From NCBI GenBank assembly GCA_902796975.1, contig CADBRF010000095.1, positions 1-14,192 on the forward strand: a DNA stretch of 14,192 nt, given 5' to 3'. Within the stretch, counting starts at the first letter, position 1, and the number at the start of each line of letters is the position of its first letter. Of this stretch, positions 1 to 7,748 are shown one piece after another. The DNA comes from an uncultured Coriobacteriaceae bacterium. GTDB taxonomy: Bacteria > Actinomycetota > Coriobacteriia > Coriobacteriales > QAMH01. The notes under the pieces were generated by a model, which was given only the letters and a program-made list of their open reading frames with translations, was not told the DNA's origin and did not search any database. Position numbers and translations under genes: made by a program.

Positions 1-833
1 CAAGTCTCGGTCTCGCTGGCTGCAGCTCGGGCTCTGCATCTACCAGCGCATCCGCAAGCTCTTCTGCAGCATCTGCAAGTGCGAGCGCATCCACATCCAC
101 TCAGGCAACCCAGATCCAAATTTTCGCTGCAAATTCTCTTGAGAAGGCGCTCCCGGAGGTTCAGAAGCTCTATACCGACAAGCATCCTGATGTCACCTTC
201 GCGGACACGCAGTTCAAGGCTTCGGGCGACCTCGTCGAGCAGCTCAAGGGCGGCGCTTCCGCAGACCTGCTCATCACTGCGTCCAAAGGCACCATGGACA
301 CGGCCGAAGAGAACAAGCTCATCGATTCCGCGACACGCGCCAACATGTTCGTGAATGACCTCGTCGTCGTTCGCGCCCAGGGCAGCGATGTTTCCATCAA
401 TAGCATCGAAGATGTGGCGAAGGTCGACGGTAAGATTGCCATTGGCGATGCGGCTACCGTCCCTGCCGGCAAGTACGCCAACCAAGCCCTTGCAAGTGTT
501 GACCTGTACTCCAATGCAGAGGGCACTGATGGTGACTATGCTGATTCCATCAAGGACAAGGTCAACCTGGCAGACAAGGTCGGCACGGCGGCATCTTGGG
601 TTTCCTCGGGCGATTGCGCAGTCGGTTTTGTCTACAGCTCCGATATTTACCGCTATGACGGCATCGAAGTTGCCTACACCACCCCCTCCGATTCCCACAA
701 GGCAATCAATTACCCTGGCGCAGTAACCGCAGGCTCCAAGAACGCCACTGTCGCGGCAGACTTCCTGAACTTCTGCATGACCGACCCCGATGCTCAGCAG
801 ATCTTCGCGAACTACGGCTTCCAGCTGGCATAA
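1..833 (+). CDS. modA: Molybdate ABC transporter substrate-binding lipoprotein ModA (5' end missing)
   Basis: The reading frame is open from base 3 to the TAA at 831-833; the start codon lies before the window. The first visible residues contain a lipobox, LAGC, with the cysteine at bases 21-23, so this should be a lipid-anchored protein outside the membrane. A Ser/Ala-rich linker of about 30 residues follows. The binding-protein fold then begins with QIFAANSLEKALPEV, which matches the ModA start where a Ser contacts the oxyanion, followed by FKASGDLVEQL with the second Ser. Near the end, AVGFVYSSDIY matches the ModA hinge region, and the C-terminus (DPDAQQIFANYGF) is typical of the family. 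The role is to capture molybdate (perhaps tungstate) and pass it to ModB/ModC encoded next. The family call is firm; the choice of molybdate over tungstate is inferred from similarity only. Confidence 0.9.
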   Translation, partial: SLGLAGCSSGSASTSASASSSAASASASASTSTQATQIQIFAANSLEKALPEVQKLYTDKHPDVTFADTQFKASGDLVEQLKGGASADLLITASKGTMDTAEENKLIDSATRANMFVNDLVVVRAQGSDVSINSIEDVAKVDGKIAIGDAATVPAGKYANQALASVDLYSNAEGTDGDYADSIKDKVNLADKVGTAASWVSSGDCAVGFVYSSDIYRYDGIEVAYTTPSDSHKAINYPGAVTAGSKNATVAADFLNFCMTDPDAQQIFANYGFQLA

Positions 834-876
834 CGCGATAGTTTCGATCCGCATCATCTTCCACGCGTAAAACTTT

Positions 877-922
877 GGCGGGCACGGGATGCGCAATCCC
901 GCGCCCGCCGGTGCGTTTTCTC
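877..922 (+). terminator. Hairpin after modA, possible partial terminator
   Basis: GGCGGGC at 877-883 pairs with GCCCGCC at 903-909, and inside it GGGAT pairs with ATCCC around a GCGCA loop. A short T-rich tail (GTTTTCTC) follows. The hairpin lies in the 176-base gap between modA and modB. The T-run is weak, so it may only reduce read-through, which would favour making more binding protein than permease. Confidence 0.5.
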
Positions 923-1009
923 AAGATAGAGTCCACTTATTCTGCAATACGAGTATTCTTCTGCGAGAAGCTGTTCATGGAAAAATTATCTTTTGAAAGG
1001 TATAGCACT

Positions 1010-2464
1010 ATGCGCAAACTCGCATCCTTATGCCTGGTGGCGTTTATTGCCCTCTGCTTCATGCTGCCGCAATACGCCTTCGCGGATACTTCTTCCACGG
1101 TCAACTCCGATAGCGACGCTCCCACCTCCATCAAGGAGGATGGCGTCGCCTTTGGCATCTCCGATATGGAGCGGTCTCAGACCGGCTTCAAGAAGACCTA
1201 TGAGGGGGTCTCCTATGGTTACAGTTTCCCTCTCGGCGCTGATTCCGCAAACGATATCGTTGTCATCCCCCTTCAGACACAGACCCTCGTCTACATTCCA
1301 GACCAAGTCGCCCAGCAAGCGGAATTCACAGGAAGCGCCGATGACCAGGCTGCGCTGCAGAAGATGGTCGAGACTCTCGACGCTGGACTTGCAAATGGAG
1401 GCAAAACGCTCGAAAGCCTTGGGCAACCCTACGTCTACACGAGCGAGAGCACGTACGAAGCCGAGGGAATCACCTTCGCCTTCAACGTGGAAATCGAGGA
1501 TGGCCGCTACTATGTGACCACCACAGCCGATGAGAGCGTCGATGTGCATAGCATCGCCCGCTGGTGCCTCTCCGCCAAGCTCCTCCCAGCCGATCAGGTG
1601 GCGGTGCAGGCTGAAAAGACCAGCTTCCAGAAGCTCATGGCGTTCCTCGGCCCCAGCAATCTCGACTACCGCCCACTGTGGGTCTCGCTCAAGACTGCTG
1701 CAGTTGCCATGATTTTCATCTTTATCCTCGGCATCCTCGCGGCTCGCAAGAGCATGAACGTCACGAGCAGGTGGAAGAGTCTGCTCGATTCCATTTTCAC
1801 CATACCCATGGTCCTGCCCCCCACCGCCATCGGCTTTCTGCTCCTGCTTCTCTTTGGCAACTCGACGGCTTTTGGCAGATGGCTCCTCGCCCATGGCATT
1901 GAGCTTATCTTCTCCTGGCCTGCGGCCGTGATGGCAGCCACGGTCGTGGGTTTCCCGCTCATGTACCGCACCGTCCTCGGCGCATTCGAGGCGCTCGACA
2001 CCAACATGCTCGACGCCGCCCGTACGCTGGGCTGGTCTGAGAACCGCATCTTCCGCAAGCTCATGCTTCCGCTTGCCTGGCCGTCCATTGCAGCCGGTCT
2101 CGTACTCGCCTTCGCCCGCGCCATGGGAGAATTCGGTGCGACCCTCTTCGTGGCAGGCAACTACGCCGGCATCACTCAGACCATGCCCATCGCGCTCTAC
2201 TTCGCCTGGATGGGCGGCAAGCCCATGGTGGCCTTCTTCTGGGTTATCGTCATCATCGTCATTTCCTTCATCATCATCCTCATCATCAACGTCTACTCCA
2301 ACCACGTCCAGCGCTACCGTACGGCAGGAGCAGTTGCCAGTGTCGAAGAAGATGCTGAGGAGCTCACGGAGAGCGGCATGCCCGCCTTTGATGCCGATCT
2401 TGCAACAACGCTCGGCTTCGGCAAAGCCGCACATGAAACCACCCGCAAAAGCGAGGAGCAGTAA
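1010..2464 (+). CDS. modB: Molybdate ABC transporter permease ModB with extra N-terminal extracytoplasmic domain
   Basis: I chose the ATG at 1010 (484 residues) because GAAAGG stands just upstream and the protein then opens with a signal peptide (MRKLASLCLVAFIALCFM, likely cut after AFA at about residue 25). A TTG at 875 in the same frame would remove this logic. Residues about 26-220 are hydrophilic and should lie outside the membrane; I recognise no family for them. From about residue 224 come the membrane spans of a classical ModB, including FTIPMVLPPTAIGFLLLLLF, and the EAA loop that docks ModC at about 327-358 (EALDTNMLDAARTLGW, then LPLAWP). GEFGATLFVAGN is also typical of ModB. A charged tail of about 50 residues follows the last span. 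Ordinary ModB is about 220-230 residues, so half of this protein is additional. The stop codon directly abuts the modC ATG. Confidence 0.9.
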   Translation: MRKLASLCLVAFIALCFMLPQYAFADTSSTVNSDSDAPTSIKEDGVAFGISDMERSQTGFKKTYEGVSYGYSFPLGADSANDIVVIPLQTQTLVYIPDQVAQQAEFTGSADDQAALQKMVETLDAGLANGGKTLESLGQPYVYTSESTYEAEGITFAFNVEIEDGRYYVTTTADESVDVHSIARWCLSAKLLPADQVAVQAEKTSFQKLMAFLGPSNLDYRPLWVSLKTAAVAMIFIFILGILAARKSMNVTSRWKSLLDSIFTIPMVLPPTAIGFLLLLLFGNSTAFGRWLLAHGIELIFSWPAAVMAATVVGFPLMYRTVLGAFEALDTNMLDAARTLGWSENRIFRKLMLPLAWPSIAAGLVLAFARAMGEFGATLFVAGNYAGITQTMPIALYFAWMGGKPMVAFFWVIVIIVISFIIILIINVYSNHVQRYRTAGAVASVEEDAEELTESGMPAFDADLATTLGFGKAAHETTRKSEEQ

Positions 2465-3541
2465 ATGAGCCTGCAGGTCGATATCAGAAAAAAGCTCAAT
2501 ATGTTCACCCTCGACGTCTCGTTCGAGGCGGGCAACGAGACGCTCGGATTTCTCGGCGCGAGCGGATGCGGCAAGTCTTTCACGCTACGCTGCATCGCCG
2601 GCGTGGAGACTCCTGACGAGGGACGCATTGTCGTAAACGACCGGGTGTTCTTCGATTCCGAGCAGGGCATCAACCTCACGCCCCAGGAGCGCAAAACCGC
2701 CCTTCTCTTCCAGAACTACCAGCTTTTCCCCAACATGTCGGTGGCAGAGAACGTCGCCGCTGGTATGGACCCAAAGATGGACAAGGCAGAGCGCGAGAAG
2801 CTTGTCTCTGCCTATCTCGCGCTCTTCTACCTCCAGGGGTTTGAGAACCGCTACCCCATGCACCTCTCCGGCGGCCAGCAGCAGCGTGTGGCACTCGCCC
2901 GCATGCTCGCAGCTCGGCCTGACATCCTCATGTTCGACGAGCCATTTTCCGCCCTCGACGCCCACCTCAAGGGCGCTCTTGAGCAGAGTCTGCTCGATCT
3001 CTTCGACCTGTTTAACGGCACGATCCTCTACGTCTCCCACGATATCGACGAGGCCTTCCGCTTCTGCGACCGCATCGCCGTCGTCAACCAGGGCAAGATA
3101 TGCGAGATTGGCCCGACCGAGAACATCGTCCATCATCCGGGCACGCTTGCCACCATCAAGCTCTCGGGTTGCAAGAATATTAGCCGCGCCCGTAAAATTG
3201 ACGAGCACACGGTCGAAGCAACCGACTGGGGTATGAGTCTCGATGTTGGCCCCACGACGCCAATCCCCGATGATATTGCCTATCTCGGCATACGAGCTTC
3301 ATACATCCGCCGGGCCGACCCAGGCGAGACGGGGCATAATCTCTACGAAATGCATGTACACCGCACCTCGGACAGCCGGTTCGAACGGTCGGTTATTCTC
3401 GACACTCCCTCCGGAAACCCCCAGGCGCGCATCTACTGGAAGGTCGACAAGCTGATGGTTTCAGCGGAGGATCTTCCGGAGAAAGGCGAGATGATGCGCC
3501 TGCACTTCGACGCTCGTCATCTCTATATGGTATCTAGTTAG
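2465..3541 (+). CDS. modC: Molybdate ABC transporter ATP-binding protein ModC
   Basis: 358 residues; ATG directly after the modB TAA, with GAGGAG as ribosome binding site. Walker A is GASGCGKS at residues 31-38, the Q-loop lies in LLFQNYQLFPNM, the ABC signature is LSGGQQQR at about 134, Walker B is DILMFDEPFSALD at about 153, and the H-loop is YVSHDIDEAF. It therefore powers molybdate import through ModB on the cytoplasmic side. Residues from about 230 on (KLSGCKNISRARKI and beyond) fit the C-terminal accessory region of ModC, but it looks diverged from a standard molbindin/TOBE domain. ModA, ModB and ModC are in order on one strand. The TAG stop overlaps the GTG of the next gene by one base. 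Confidence 0.92.
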   Translation: MSLQVDIRKKLNMFTLDVSFEAGNETLGFLGASGCGKSFTLRCIAGVETPDEGRIVVNDRVFFDSEQGINLTPQERKTALLFQNYQLFPNMSVAENVAAGMDPKMDKAEREKLVSAYLALFYLQGFENRYPMHLSGGQQQRVALARMLAARPDILMFDEPFSALDAHLKGALEQSLLDLFDLFNGTILYVSHDIDEAFRFCDRIAVVNQGKICEIGPTENIVHHPGTLATIKLSGCKNISRARKIDEHTVEATDWGMSLDVGPTTPIPDDIAYLGIRASYIRRADPGETGHNLYEMHVHRTSDSRFERSVILDTPSGNPQARIYWKVDKLMVSAEDLPEKGEMMRLHFDARHLYMVSS

Positions 3542-5283
3542 TGAATACAAATCTTGAAAACAGGCCCAAGCTCGCGCTTCTCATAGACGCGGACAACATC
3601 TCCGCAAAATACCTCGATACGATTCTGAACGAAATCCCCAAGTACGGCGTCGCAACCTACCGCCGCATCTATGGGGATTTCACCGATTCGCAAATGGCGA
3701 GCTGGCGGCCCAAGCTGCTCGACAACTCCATCACCCCGGTCCAGCAGTTTTCCAATGTGAAGAGCCACAAACCCGGTGAAAAGGCGGGTAAGAACGCCAC
3801 AGATTCGACGCTCATCATCGATGCCATGGATATCCTCTACGCGGGCAAGGTCGATGGCTTCGTCATCGTCTCAAGCGACAGCGATTTCACCCGCCTCGCT
3901 TCCCGGCTCCGTGAGAGCAACATGATTGTCGTGGGCATGGGCCGCAACCAGACTTCCATCTCCTTCAGGCACGCCTGCACCAAGTTCATCAATATCGAAT
4001 ATCTCTACAAGCTCGATCAGAACCGGTCAGATGGCGAAAGCGCCTCAACAATCCCCTCAGGCGACGACGTGGAGACAACCGTCACCCTTGCGAACGTCGA
4101 AAACGTTGTCGCGGGTGTCATCCGCGATAACGACAACAGGGGCCGCGCTACCTCGCTCGGCGTCATCGGCGACAGCCTCAACAACAAGTTCCCCGATTTC
4201 GACGTGCGCAACTTCGGCTATAGCAAGCTTTCCACCCTTATCAAGGAGATGCCCCGCTTCGAGCTGGTCATGGAAGAAGGTGGCGGAAGCGCCACGGTGC
4301 GCATCAAGGAGACCGAGACGTCCGACGCTCGTATCTTTGCCTTCATCACCGAAGAGCTTGGCAAGCGCGACGATAAGACCCTCGTTCTCTCTTCGCTCGC
4401 TACAAAGGTCTACCGACGTTTCCCCGATTTCAACCTCAAGGACACGGGCTACTCCCAGTTCTACAAGTTCGTCGGCAGTTGCCCTGCCATCGAAGTTGCC
4501 GGAGACAGCTCACGCAAAACGGCTACGCTCGTTAGCTCCGAAGAAACCCCCGCAGAAGAGGAGATTGAAGCAGAAGCCGAACAGGGCAAACCGGCACATC
4601 TAGGAAGAGGTCCTGAGCGCAGGCCTCGCAGACGCACGCGAATCCGCAAAGACGCGGCTGCTGTGGATGGAAACAAAGCCGAACAGACAGAGCTAGAGAC
4701 AAGGGCTGATGAACCTGGGACGGATGCCGCAGCCCAGCCACCCGCCACGCCTGAAGCTACCGCAGAGACAGATTCTCGCAAGCCAGCACGCTCTCGTCGC
4801 CGTTCTCGAAGCGGCGCAGCGCGTAGACGAGCCAGGCGCGATGCGGCAGAAACCGCCGAGACAGCAGAAGAAGGGCAGCTCTCCGCATCTGAAGAGACCG
4901 AGAGCGCGGGCGAGCAGCCCCAGAAGGAGCCTGCTGCTCCGGCAAGCGTAGACGCAGCCAGCGCCCAAGCTCATAATCCCTCCGCTCATGCAGCCAATGC
5001 CGGTGGCAATCAGCCTATACGACCTGCAGAAACGAGTCGGGATCAGGATGTGCCCACGGCTCCTTCCGCAAACCAGGTCTACGGCTACATGATTGCCGAG
5101 ATTGGAAAGCACGAGGATAGAACGATGGGCATCGCTCCCCTCGCTACGAGAGTACGCAAGCAGTTCCCCGCCTTCAATTTGGCAGAGATGGGCTTCAAGC
5201 AGTTCTACAAATTCGTAGCCAGCTGTAAAGACATCGAAGTCATTGGAGAGGGACGGCATCGCCAAGCGAAACTCGTTCAGTAA
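3541..5283 (+). CDS. NYN-domain (LabA/PIN-like) nuclease with three LOTUS/OST-HTH domains
   Basis: 580 residues starting at GTG 3541, which shares its G with the modC TAG stop; no strong ribosome binding site is visible, so translation may be coupled to modC. Residues about 10-160 form a NYN domain with the expected acidic residues: D16 and D18 in LIDADNI, D88 in DSTLIIDAMD, and D113/D115 in SSDSDF. Such domains are PIN-like ribonucleases. Three LOTUS (OST-HTH) RNA-binding domains follow at about 186-243, 262-322 and 511-572, each with the motif FPDF/FPAF, then N/D-x-x-x-x-G-(Y/F)-x-(K/Q). Between the second and third lies a linker of about 175 residues, rich in E, A and R, with clusters such as RRPRRRTRIRK and RSRRRSRSGAARRRARR that should bind nucleic acid. 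The likely role is RNA turnover or RNA quality control in the cytoplasm. The target is unknown, and the link with molybdate genes may be positional only. Confidence 0.85.
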   Translation: MNTNLENRPKLALLIDADNISAKYLDTILNEIPKYGVATYRRIYGDFTDSQMASWRPKLLDNSITPVQQFSNVKSHKPGEKAGKNATDSTLIIDAMDILYAGKVDGFVIVSSDSDFTRLASRLRESNMIVVGMGRNQTSISFRHACTKFINIEYLYKLDQNRSDGESASTIPSGDDVETTVTLANVENVVAGVIRDNDNRGRATSLGVIGDSLNNKFPDFDVRNFGYSKLSTLIKEMPRFELVMEEGGGSATVRIKETETSDARIFAFITEELGKRDDKTLVLSSLATKVYRRFPDFNLKDTGYSQFYKFVGSCPAIEVAGDSSRKTATLVSSEETPAEEEIEAEAEQGKPAHLGRGPERRPRRRTRIRKDAAAVDGNKAEQTELETRADEPGTDAAAQPPATPEATAETDSRKPARSRRRSRSGAARRRARRDAAETAETAEEGQLSASEETESAGEQPQKEPAAPASVDAASAQAHNPSAHAANAGGNQPIRPAETSRDQDVPTAPSANQVYGYMIAEIGKHEDRTMGIAPLATRVRKQFPAFNLAEMGFKQFYKFVASCKDIEVIGEGRHRQAKLVQ

Positions 5284-5365
5284 TGCCAAACGTGTTCCCT
5301 GCTAGCATGTGTGTTGGCGTCTCGGAACATTTTTCGCACCTACCAACTGTAGGGAGAAAGAAACT

Positions 5366-6277
5366 ATGAAACCGGAACTGAAGAATAACGTCTTCGACAC
5401 TGCGTTGATATTCGAGGGCGGTGGTATGCGCGCGAGTTACACCTCCGCCGTGGCAAACACCCTTCTTGAACAGGGAATTTATTTTGACAATGTCTATGGG
5501 CTCTCCGCTGGGTCGAGCCTCACGGCAAATTACGTCTCCAGAGACATGGACCGCGCCAAGAAGTCTTTCGTCGACATCGTGACCTATCCGCACTTCGGTG
5601 GAATTGGCCATCTCCTCATGGGATTCGGCTATTTCAACGCCGAGTACATCTACGAGGGCATGGGCCTTCCCGATGCCGTCTTGCCTTTCGACCAAGAGAC
5701 GTTCAACGCCAACCCTGCCAAAGCGACTATCGAAGCTTTTCAGCGCGATACGGGCAAGTCGGTCTACTGGACCAAGAAAGATCTCTCCACCGTCGAGGAC
5801 CTTATGAAACGCGTACGTGCATCCTCGACACTGCCCATCGTCATGCCTGCGCCCAAGGTTGATGGCTATTACTACAACGATGGCGGCCTGGGGGAAGGTG
5901 CAGGGTTCTTGCTGCCCAAAGCGAAACGCGACGGATTCAAGCGATTCTTCATCGTGCGCACTCAGCCACGCGGCCTCCGCAAGCCCATAAACGACACGAG
6001 CAAACTCAATAAGCTCGTGAAGCTCGCTGAATCACGCTACCCGCACGTGCGCCATGCGCTTGAAATTCGCGCGGAGGCTTACAACGCGCAATGCGACGAG
6101 ATAGAACGTCTTGAAGACGAGGGCAAGGCCTACGTGTTCTATGCGGAAAACATGCAGGTTACAAGCGCAACGACCGACCTTTCTCTGCTCGAGAAGAGCT
6201 ATCAGGATGGCTGGGATCAGGCCCATGCCGAGCTCCCGAAGATGCTTGCCTTCCTCGAAGGACATATAGAGGCCTAA
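5366..6277 (+). CDS. Patatin-like phospholipase (YjjU/RssA type)
   Basis: 303 residues from the ATG at 5366, chosen because AGGGAGAAAG stands about 5 bases upstream; the frame is open further back to 5309 but without a signal. The oxyanion-hole motif EGGGMR is at residues 17-22, the nucleophile elbow GLSAGS at 45-50 makes S47 the catalytic serine, and DGG at 172-174 supplies the catalytic aspartate. These are the Ser-Asp dyad motifs of patatin lipases. No signal peptide or membrane span is visible, so it should act in the cytoplasm or at the inner membrane face, on acyl-lipid esters. The C-terminal third resembles the conserved tail of bacterial YjjU-like proteins. The true substrate cannot be read from the sequence. 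It lies 82 bases after the NYN gene; TGTTCC at 5293 and GGAACATTTTT at 5325 could form a weak hairpin between them. Confidence 0.85.
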   Translation: MKPELKNNVFDTALIFEGGGMRASYTSAVANTLLEQGIYFDNVYGLSAGSSLTANYVSRDMDRAKKSFVDIVTYPHFGGIGHLLMGFGYFNAEYIYEGMGLPDAVLPFDQETFNANPAKATIEAFQRDTGKSVYWTKKDLSTVEDLMKRVRASSTLPIVMPAPKVDGYYYNDGGLGEGAGFLLPKAKRDGFKRFFIVRTQPRGLRKPINDTSKLNKLVKLAESRYPHVRHALEIRAEAYNAQCDEIERLEDEGKAYVFYAENMQVTSATTDLSLLEKSYQDGWDQAHAELPKMLAFLEGHIEA

Positions 6278-6280
6278 GGG

Positions 6281-6716
6281 CGAGTTCTCCCACCCTGGAC
6301 ATGCGGCCGCAGAGGGCACGAAGCCTGGAAGATTGTTGCAAGGTGCAGAGCTTGCTAGGTTATGCCTTGTTTCCCGGGGGAGATGACAGTCGTACAGGGC
6401 ACGAAACACGCAGGGTTGCTGTGGTAGAGGGCACAAGGCTGGCAAGTTTGCATCCCTCTGCAAAGTTCGCCGGGTTATGCCCTGTGATTGCGGCGGAAAA
6501 TCGTCTCCAGAGGGCACGAAGCTCGCAGGGTTGCTGCAGTAGAGGGCACGAGGGCCGCAGGCCTGCAGCCGGTGCAAACCTCTCCGCTTCATGCCCTCCA
6601 TAGCTGCAACCTTCTCTGCCCCGTGCCCTACGGAGCCGGCCTTTCCGCCCCCAGCATCAGAGCACAGGACCATCATCTTCGCCTTCGCCTACAAACATTT
6701 CAGCCTCATGCCCTCC
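6281..6716. repeat. Nested palindromic tandem repeat, about 115-bp period
   Basis: The motif AGGGCACGA occurs with small changes at 6313, 6396, 6428, 6511 and 6543, and its inverted form T(T/C)ATGCCCT at 6360 (as TTATGCCTT), 6475, 6588 and 6706; a further CGTGCCCT is at 6622. Spacings 6313-6428-6543, 6396-6511 and 6360-6475-6588 are all 113-115 bases, so this is a degenerate tandem array. Each unit has an inner palindrome of about 56 bp (for example 6543-6597). Around it stands an outer arm, AGGGCACGAA followed by GCAGGGTTGCTG, whose inverted counterpart lies at 6598-6629. The open frames across it are not genes, because the period is not a multiple of three and frames shift between units. 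It fills the first part of the gap after the phospholipase gene. Confidence 0.75.
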
Positions 6717-6789
6717 GGAATAGAACCAGTTAGTTCATAGGCATATCGGCGTTCGCTTGAACAGACAAGGACTAGTTTTGAAGCTCAGA

Positions 6790-7025
6790 TTACTTTCGTA
6801 CGTTGAATGCTTTGTAATAAACTGCCGCCCATGCGATAGCTGCGAACACAAATGACTTGCCGCTTGAGCTGATAGGCTTCAAACTTTAGCTCTGATGTCG
6901 TCATACAGAGCATGAAAGGCAGAGATGCCAGCGAGTTCACACCTCTCAATGGCAGTTCTTTGTTCCCGCGGCTTCTACCACAGGAGAAACCATAGGACAA
7001 GTGCCACATAAACAACGTAGAGCAT
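6790..7025 (-). pseudogene. Decayed small membrane protein gene
   Basis: Reading from an ATG at 7025 gives MLYVVYVALVLWFLLW, a membrane span, then a TAG. The same frame continues as KPREQRTAIERCELAG and on to RAKV before a TGA. A neighbouring frame then gives a second hydrophobic stretch, SFVFAAIAWAAVYYKAF, ending at TAA (6790-6792). Taken together this looks like one short protein with two membrane spans, broken by a nonsense change and a frameshift. I do not recognise the family. It begins 6 bases after the stop of the 57-residue gene and may once have been its operon partner. The stretch 6717-6789 holds nothing I can identify. Confidence 0.35.
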
Positions 7026-7031
7026 ACGTTT

Positions 7032-7205
7032 CTAGGAGTTGCCTTGCTCTGCCTTTTCCCTTTTCCAACGCTCGAGCATTTCGTCAGCCAACATTAATTG
7101 TGCAGCATCATCCTCTGATATGCCTTTGCTGGCCGCACGTAAACGAACACGTTCGACAAGAGTTAGCGTGTTTGGGACTTCATGTATTTCGTAGATTTTC
7201 TTCAT
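7032..7205 (-). CDS. Hypothetical 57-residue helical protein
   Basis: The ATG at 7205 opens MKKIYEIHEVPNTLTLVERV, followed by a charged, helix-prone stretch (SEDDAAQLMLADEMLERWKRE) and a TAG at 7032. No clear ribosome binding site precedes it. The same frame stays open upstream through the 36-bp repeat (7222-7257) to a GTG at 7268, but that part reads through a tRNA terminator and is unlikely to be protein. I do not recognise the family. The size and charge would fit an antitoxin- or immunity-like protein or a chance ORF; the local AT-richness and broken neighbours make decay possible. Confidence 0.45.
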   Translation of the reverse strand: MKKIYEIHEVPNTLTLVERVRLRAASKGISEDDAAQLMLADEMLERWKREKAEQGNS

Positions 7206-7221
7206 ATCAATAAAATAGGTT

Positions 7222-7257
7222 GTTGAACGAGTGGTCGTTTTCGCCCACCTCTTCAAC
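7222..7257 (+). repeat. 36-bp hairpin repeat, copy A
   Basis: Begins GTTGAACGAGTGG and ends CCCACCTCTTCAAC. GTTGAA pairs with TTCAAC, and GAG/TGG pair with CCA/CTC with one bulged C on each side around a CGTTTTCG core. It is identical over all 36 bases to copies B and C, with no matching bases outside. It directly follows the T-run of the tRNA-Leu terminator on the minus strand. Confidence 0.85.
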
Positions 7258-7281
7258 AAAAAAGCCACCCGTGCGGATGGC
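7258..7281 (-). terminator. Intrinsic terminator of tRNA-Leu
   Basis: On the minus strand GCCATCC pairs with GGGTGGC (one T-G wobble) around the loop GCAC, followed at once by TTTTTT. It starts 16 bases after the CCA end of the tRNA. Repeat copy A starts right after the T-run. Confidence 0.8.
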
Positions 7282-7297
7282 CTGATTCCAATGTCAA

Positions 7298-7383
7298 TGG
7301 TCGGGGCGGAGGGATTCGAACCCTCACGACCTAGCGGTCACGTGTTCCTGAGACACGCGCTTCTGCCTTTACACCACGCCCCG
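7298..7383 (-). tRNA. tRNA-Leu (anticodon CAG)
   Basis: On the minus strand the acceptor arm CGGGGCG pairs with CGCCCCG, and the gene encodes its own ACCA end. The anticodon stem CGTGT/ACACG holds the seven-base loop CTCAGGA, giving anticodon CAG (plus-strand bases 7348-7350), which reads CUG. A long variable arm (about 14 bases, TGACCGCTAGGTCG) marks it as class II, as expected for leucine. The T arm is GAGGG-TTCGAAT-CCCTC. It lies inside the repeat-bounded island, where tRNA genes often serve as insertion sites. I saw no second copy of its 3' end in the window. Confidence 0.93.
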
Positions 7384-7405
7384 AAAAGTGCTAGAATAAT
7401 CTGAA

Positions 7406-7450
7406 TGAAGCCCCCCTCGGTCTAGGACTGAGGCTGGGGCTTCATTTTTC
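7406..7450 (+). terminator. Strong hairpin with T-run on the plus strand
   Basis: TGAAGCCCC (7406-7414) pairs with GGGGCTTCA (7436-7444), and CCTCGGTC pairs with GACTGAGG inside it (one G-T wobble) around a TAG loop. ATTTTT follows on the plus strand. No plus-strand gene ends here, so it may act as a barrier for stray transcription, or on the minus strand (poor T-run) after the 108-codon ORF, whose last codons lie in the stem. Confidence 0.6.
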
Positions 7451-7748
7451 TCATATAGAGATCGCGACTTCCGCCATCTTTGACTATTACTATCGCCTCT
7501 TTGAAATTGAACGCCCCATTCGCTGTCCAGTAGTCCATATCAGCACATATTTCAGTTATCGCTTCTTGATCTGAGATTTTGCTATAGCGATTATCGACTA
7601 TCATTCTCGGTTCACCTAGCAAATCCATATCAATAGAACTTTGAGGATGGAGCCCCATTCGTTGCCATTTTGAATAGCCATCATTTATCAGTTTTCTCAG
7701 AGAAGAGATTCCCCCAGTAGGGTTGAACGAGTGGTCGTTTTCGCCCAC
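7422..7748 (-). CDS. Hypothetical protein, 108 codons, beginning inside repeat B
   Basis: The frame runs from a GTG at 7748 inside repeat copy B to a TAG at 7422. The first residues (MGENDHSFN) come from the repeat; the rest begins PTGGISSLRKLINDG. An ATG at 7655 (MGLHPQSSIDMD) would give about 77 residues without the repeat part. No clear ribosome binding site marks either start. The body is acidic and mixed, with CADMDYWTANGAFNF and EAIVIVKDGG near the end, and no signal peptide or membrane span. I do not recognise the family. It could be a cassette-borne toxin or immunity piece or a truncated gene; the last six codons lie in a hairpin stem, so the true 3' end may have been lost. Confidence 0.4.
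   Translation of the reverse strand: MGENDHSFNPTGGISSLRKLINDGYSKWQRMGLHPQSSIDMDLLGEPRMIVDNRYSKISDQEAITEICADMDYWTANGAFNFKEAIVIVKDGGSRDLYMRKMKPQPQS

Noticed and set aside
1028..2434. 468-codon open frame on the minus strand opposite modB
   Set aside because: It lies entirely opposite the well-supported modB, has odd composition (many H, E, G), no ribosome binding site and no known motif; a shadow of codon bias.
6301..6733. Plus-strand frames of 100 and 81 codons over the 115-bp repeat
   Set aside because: They run through non-coding repeats whose period is not a multiple of three, so copies are read in different frames; no ribosome binding site or recognisable domain.
7258..7268. Upstream GTG start (7268) for the 57-residue gene
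   Set aside because: It would translate through the tRNA-Leu terminator T-run and the 36-bp repeat; the ATG at 7205 is simpler, though it lacks a strong ribosome binding site.
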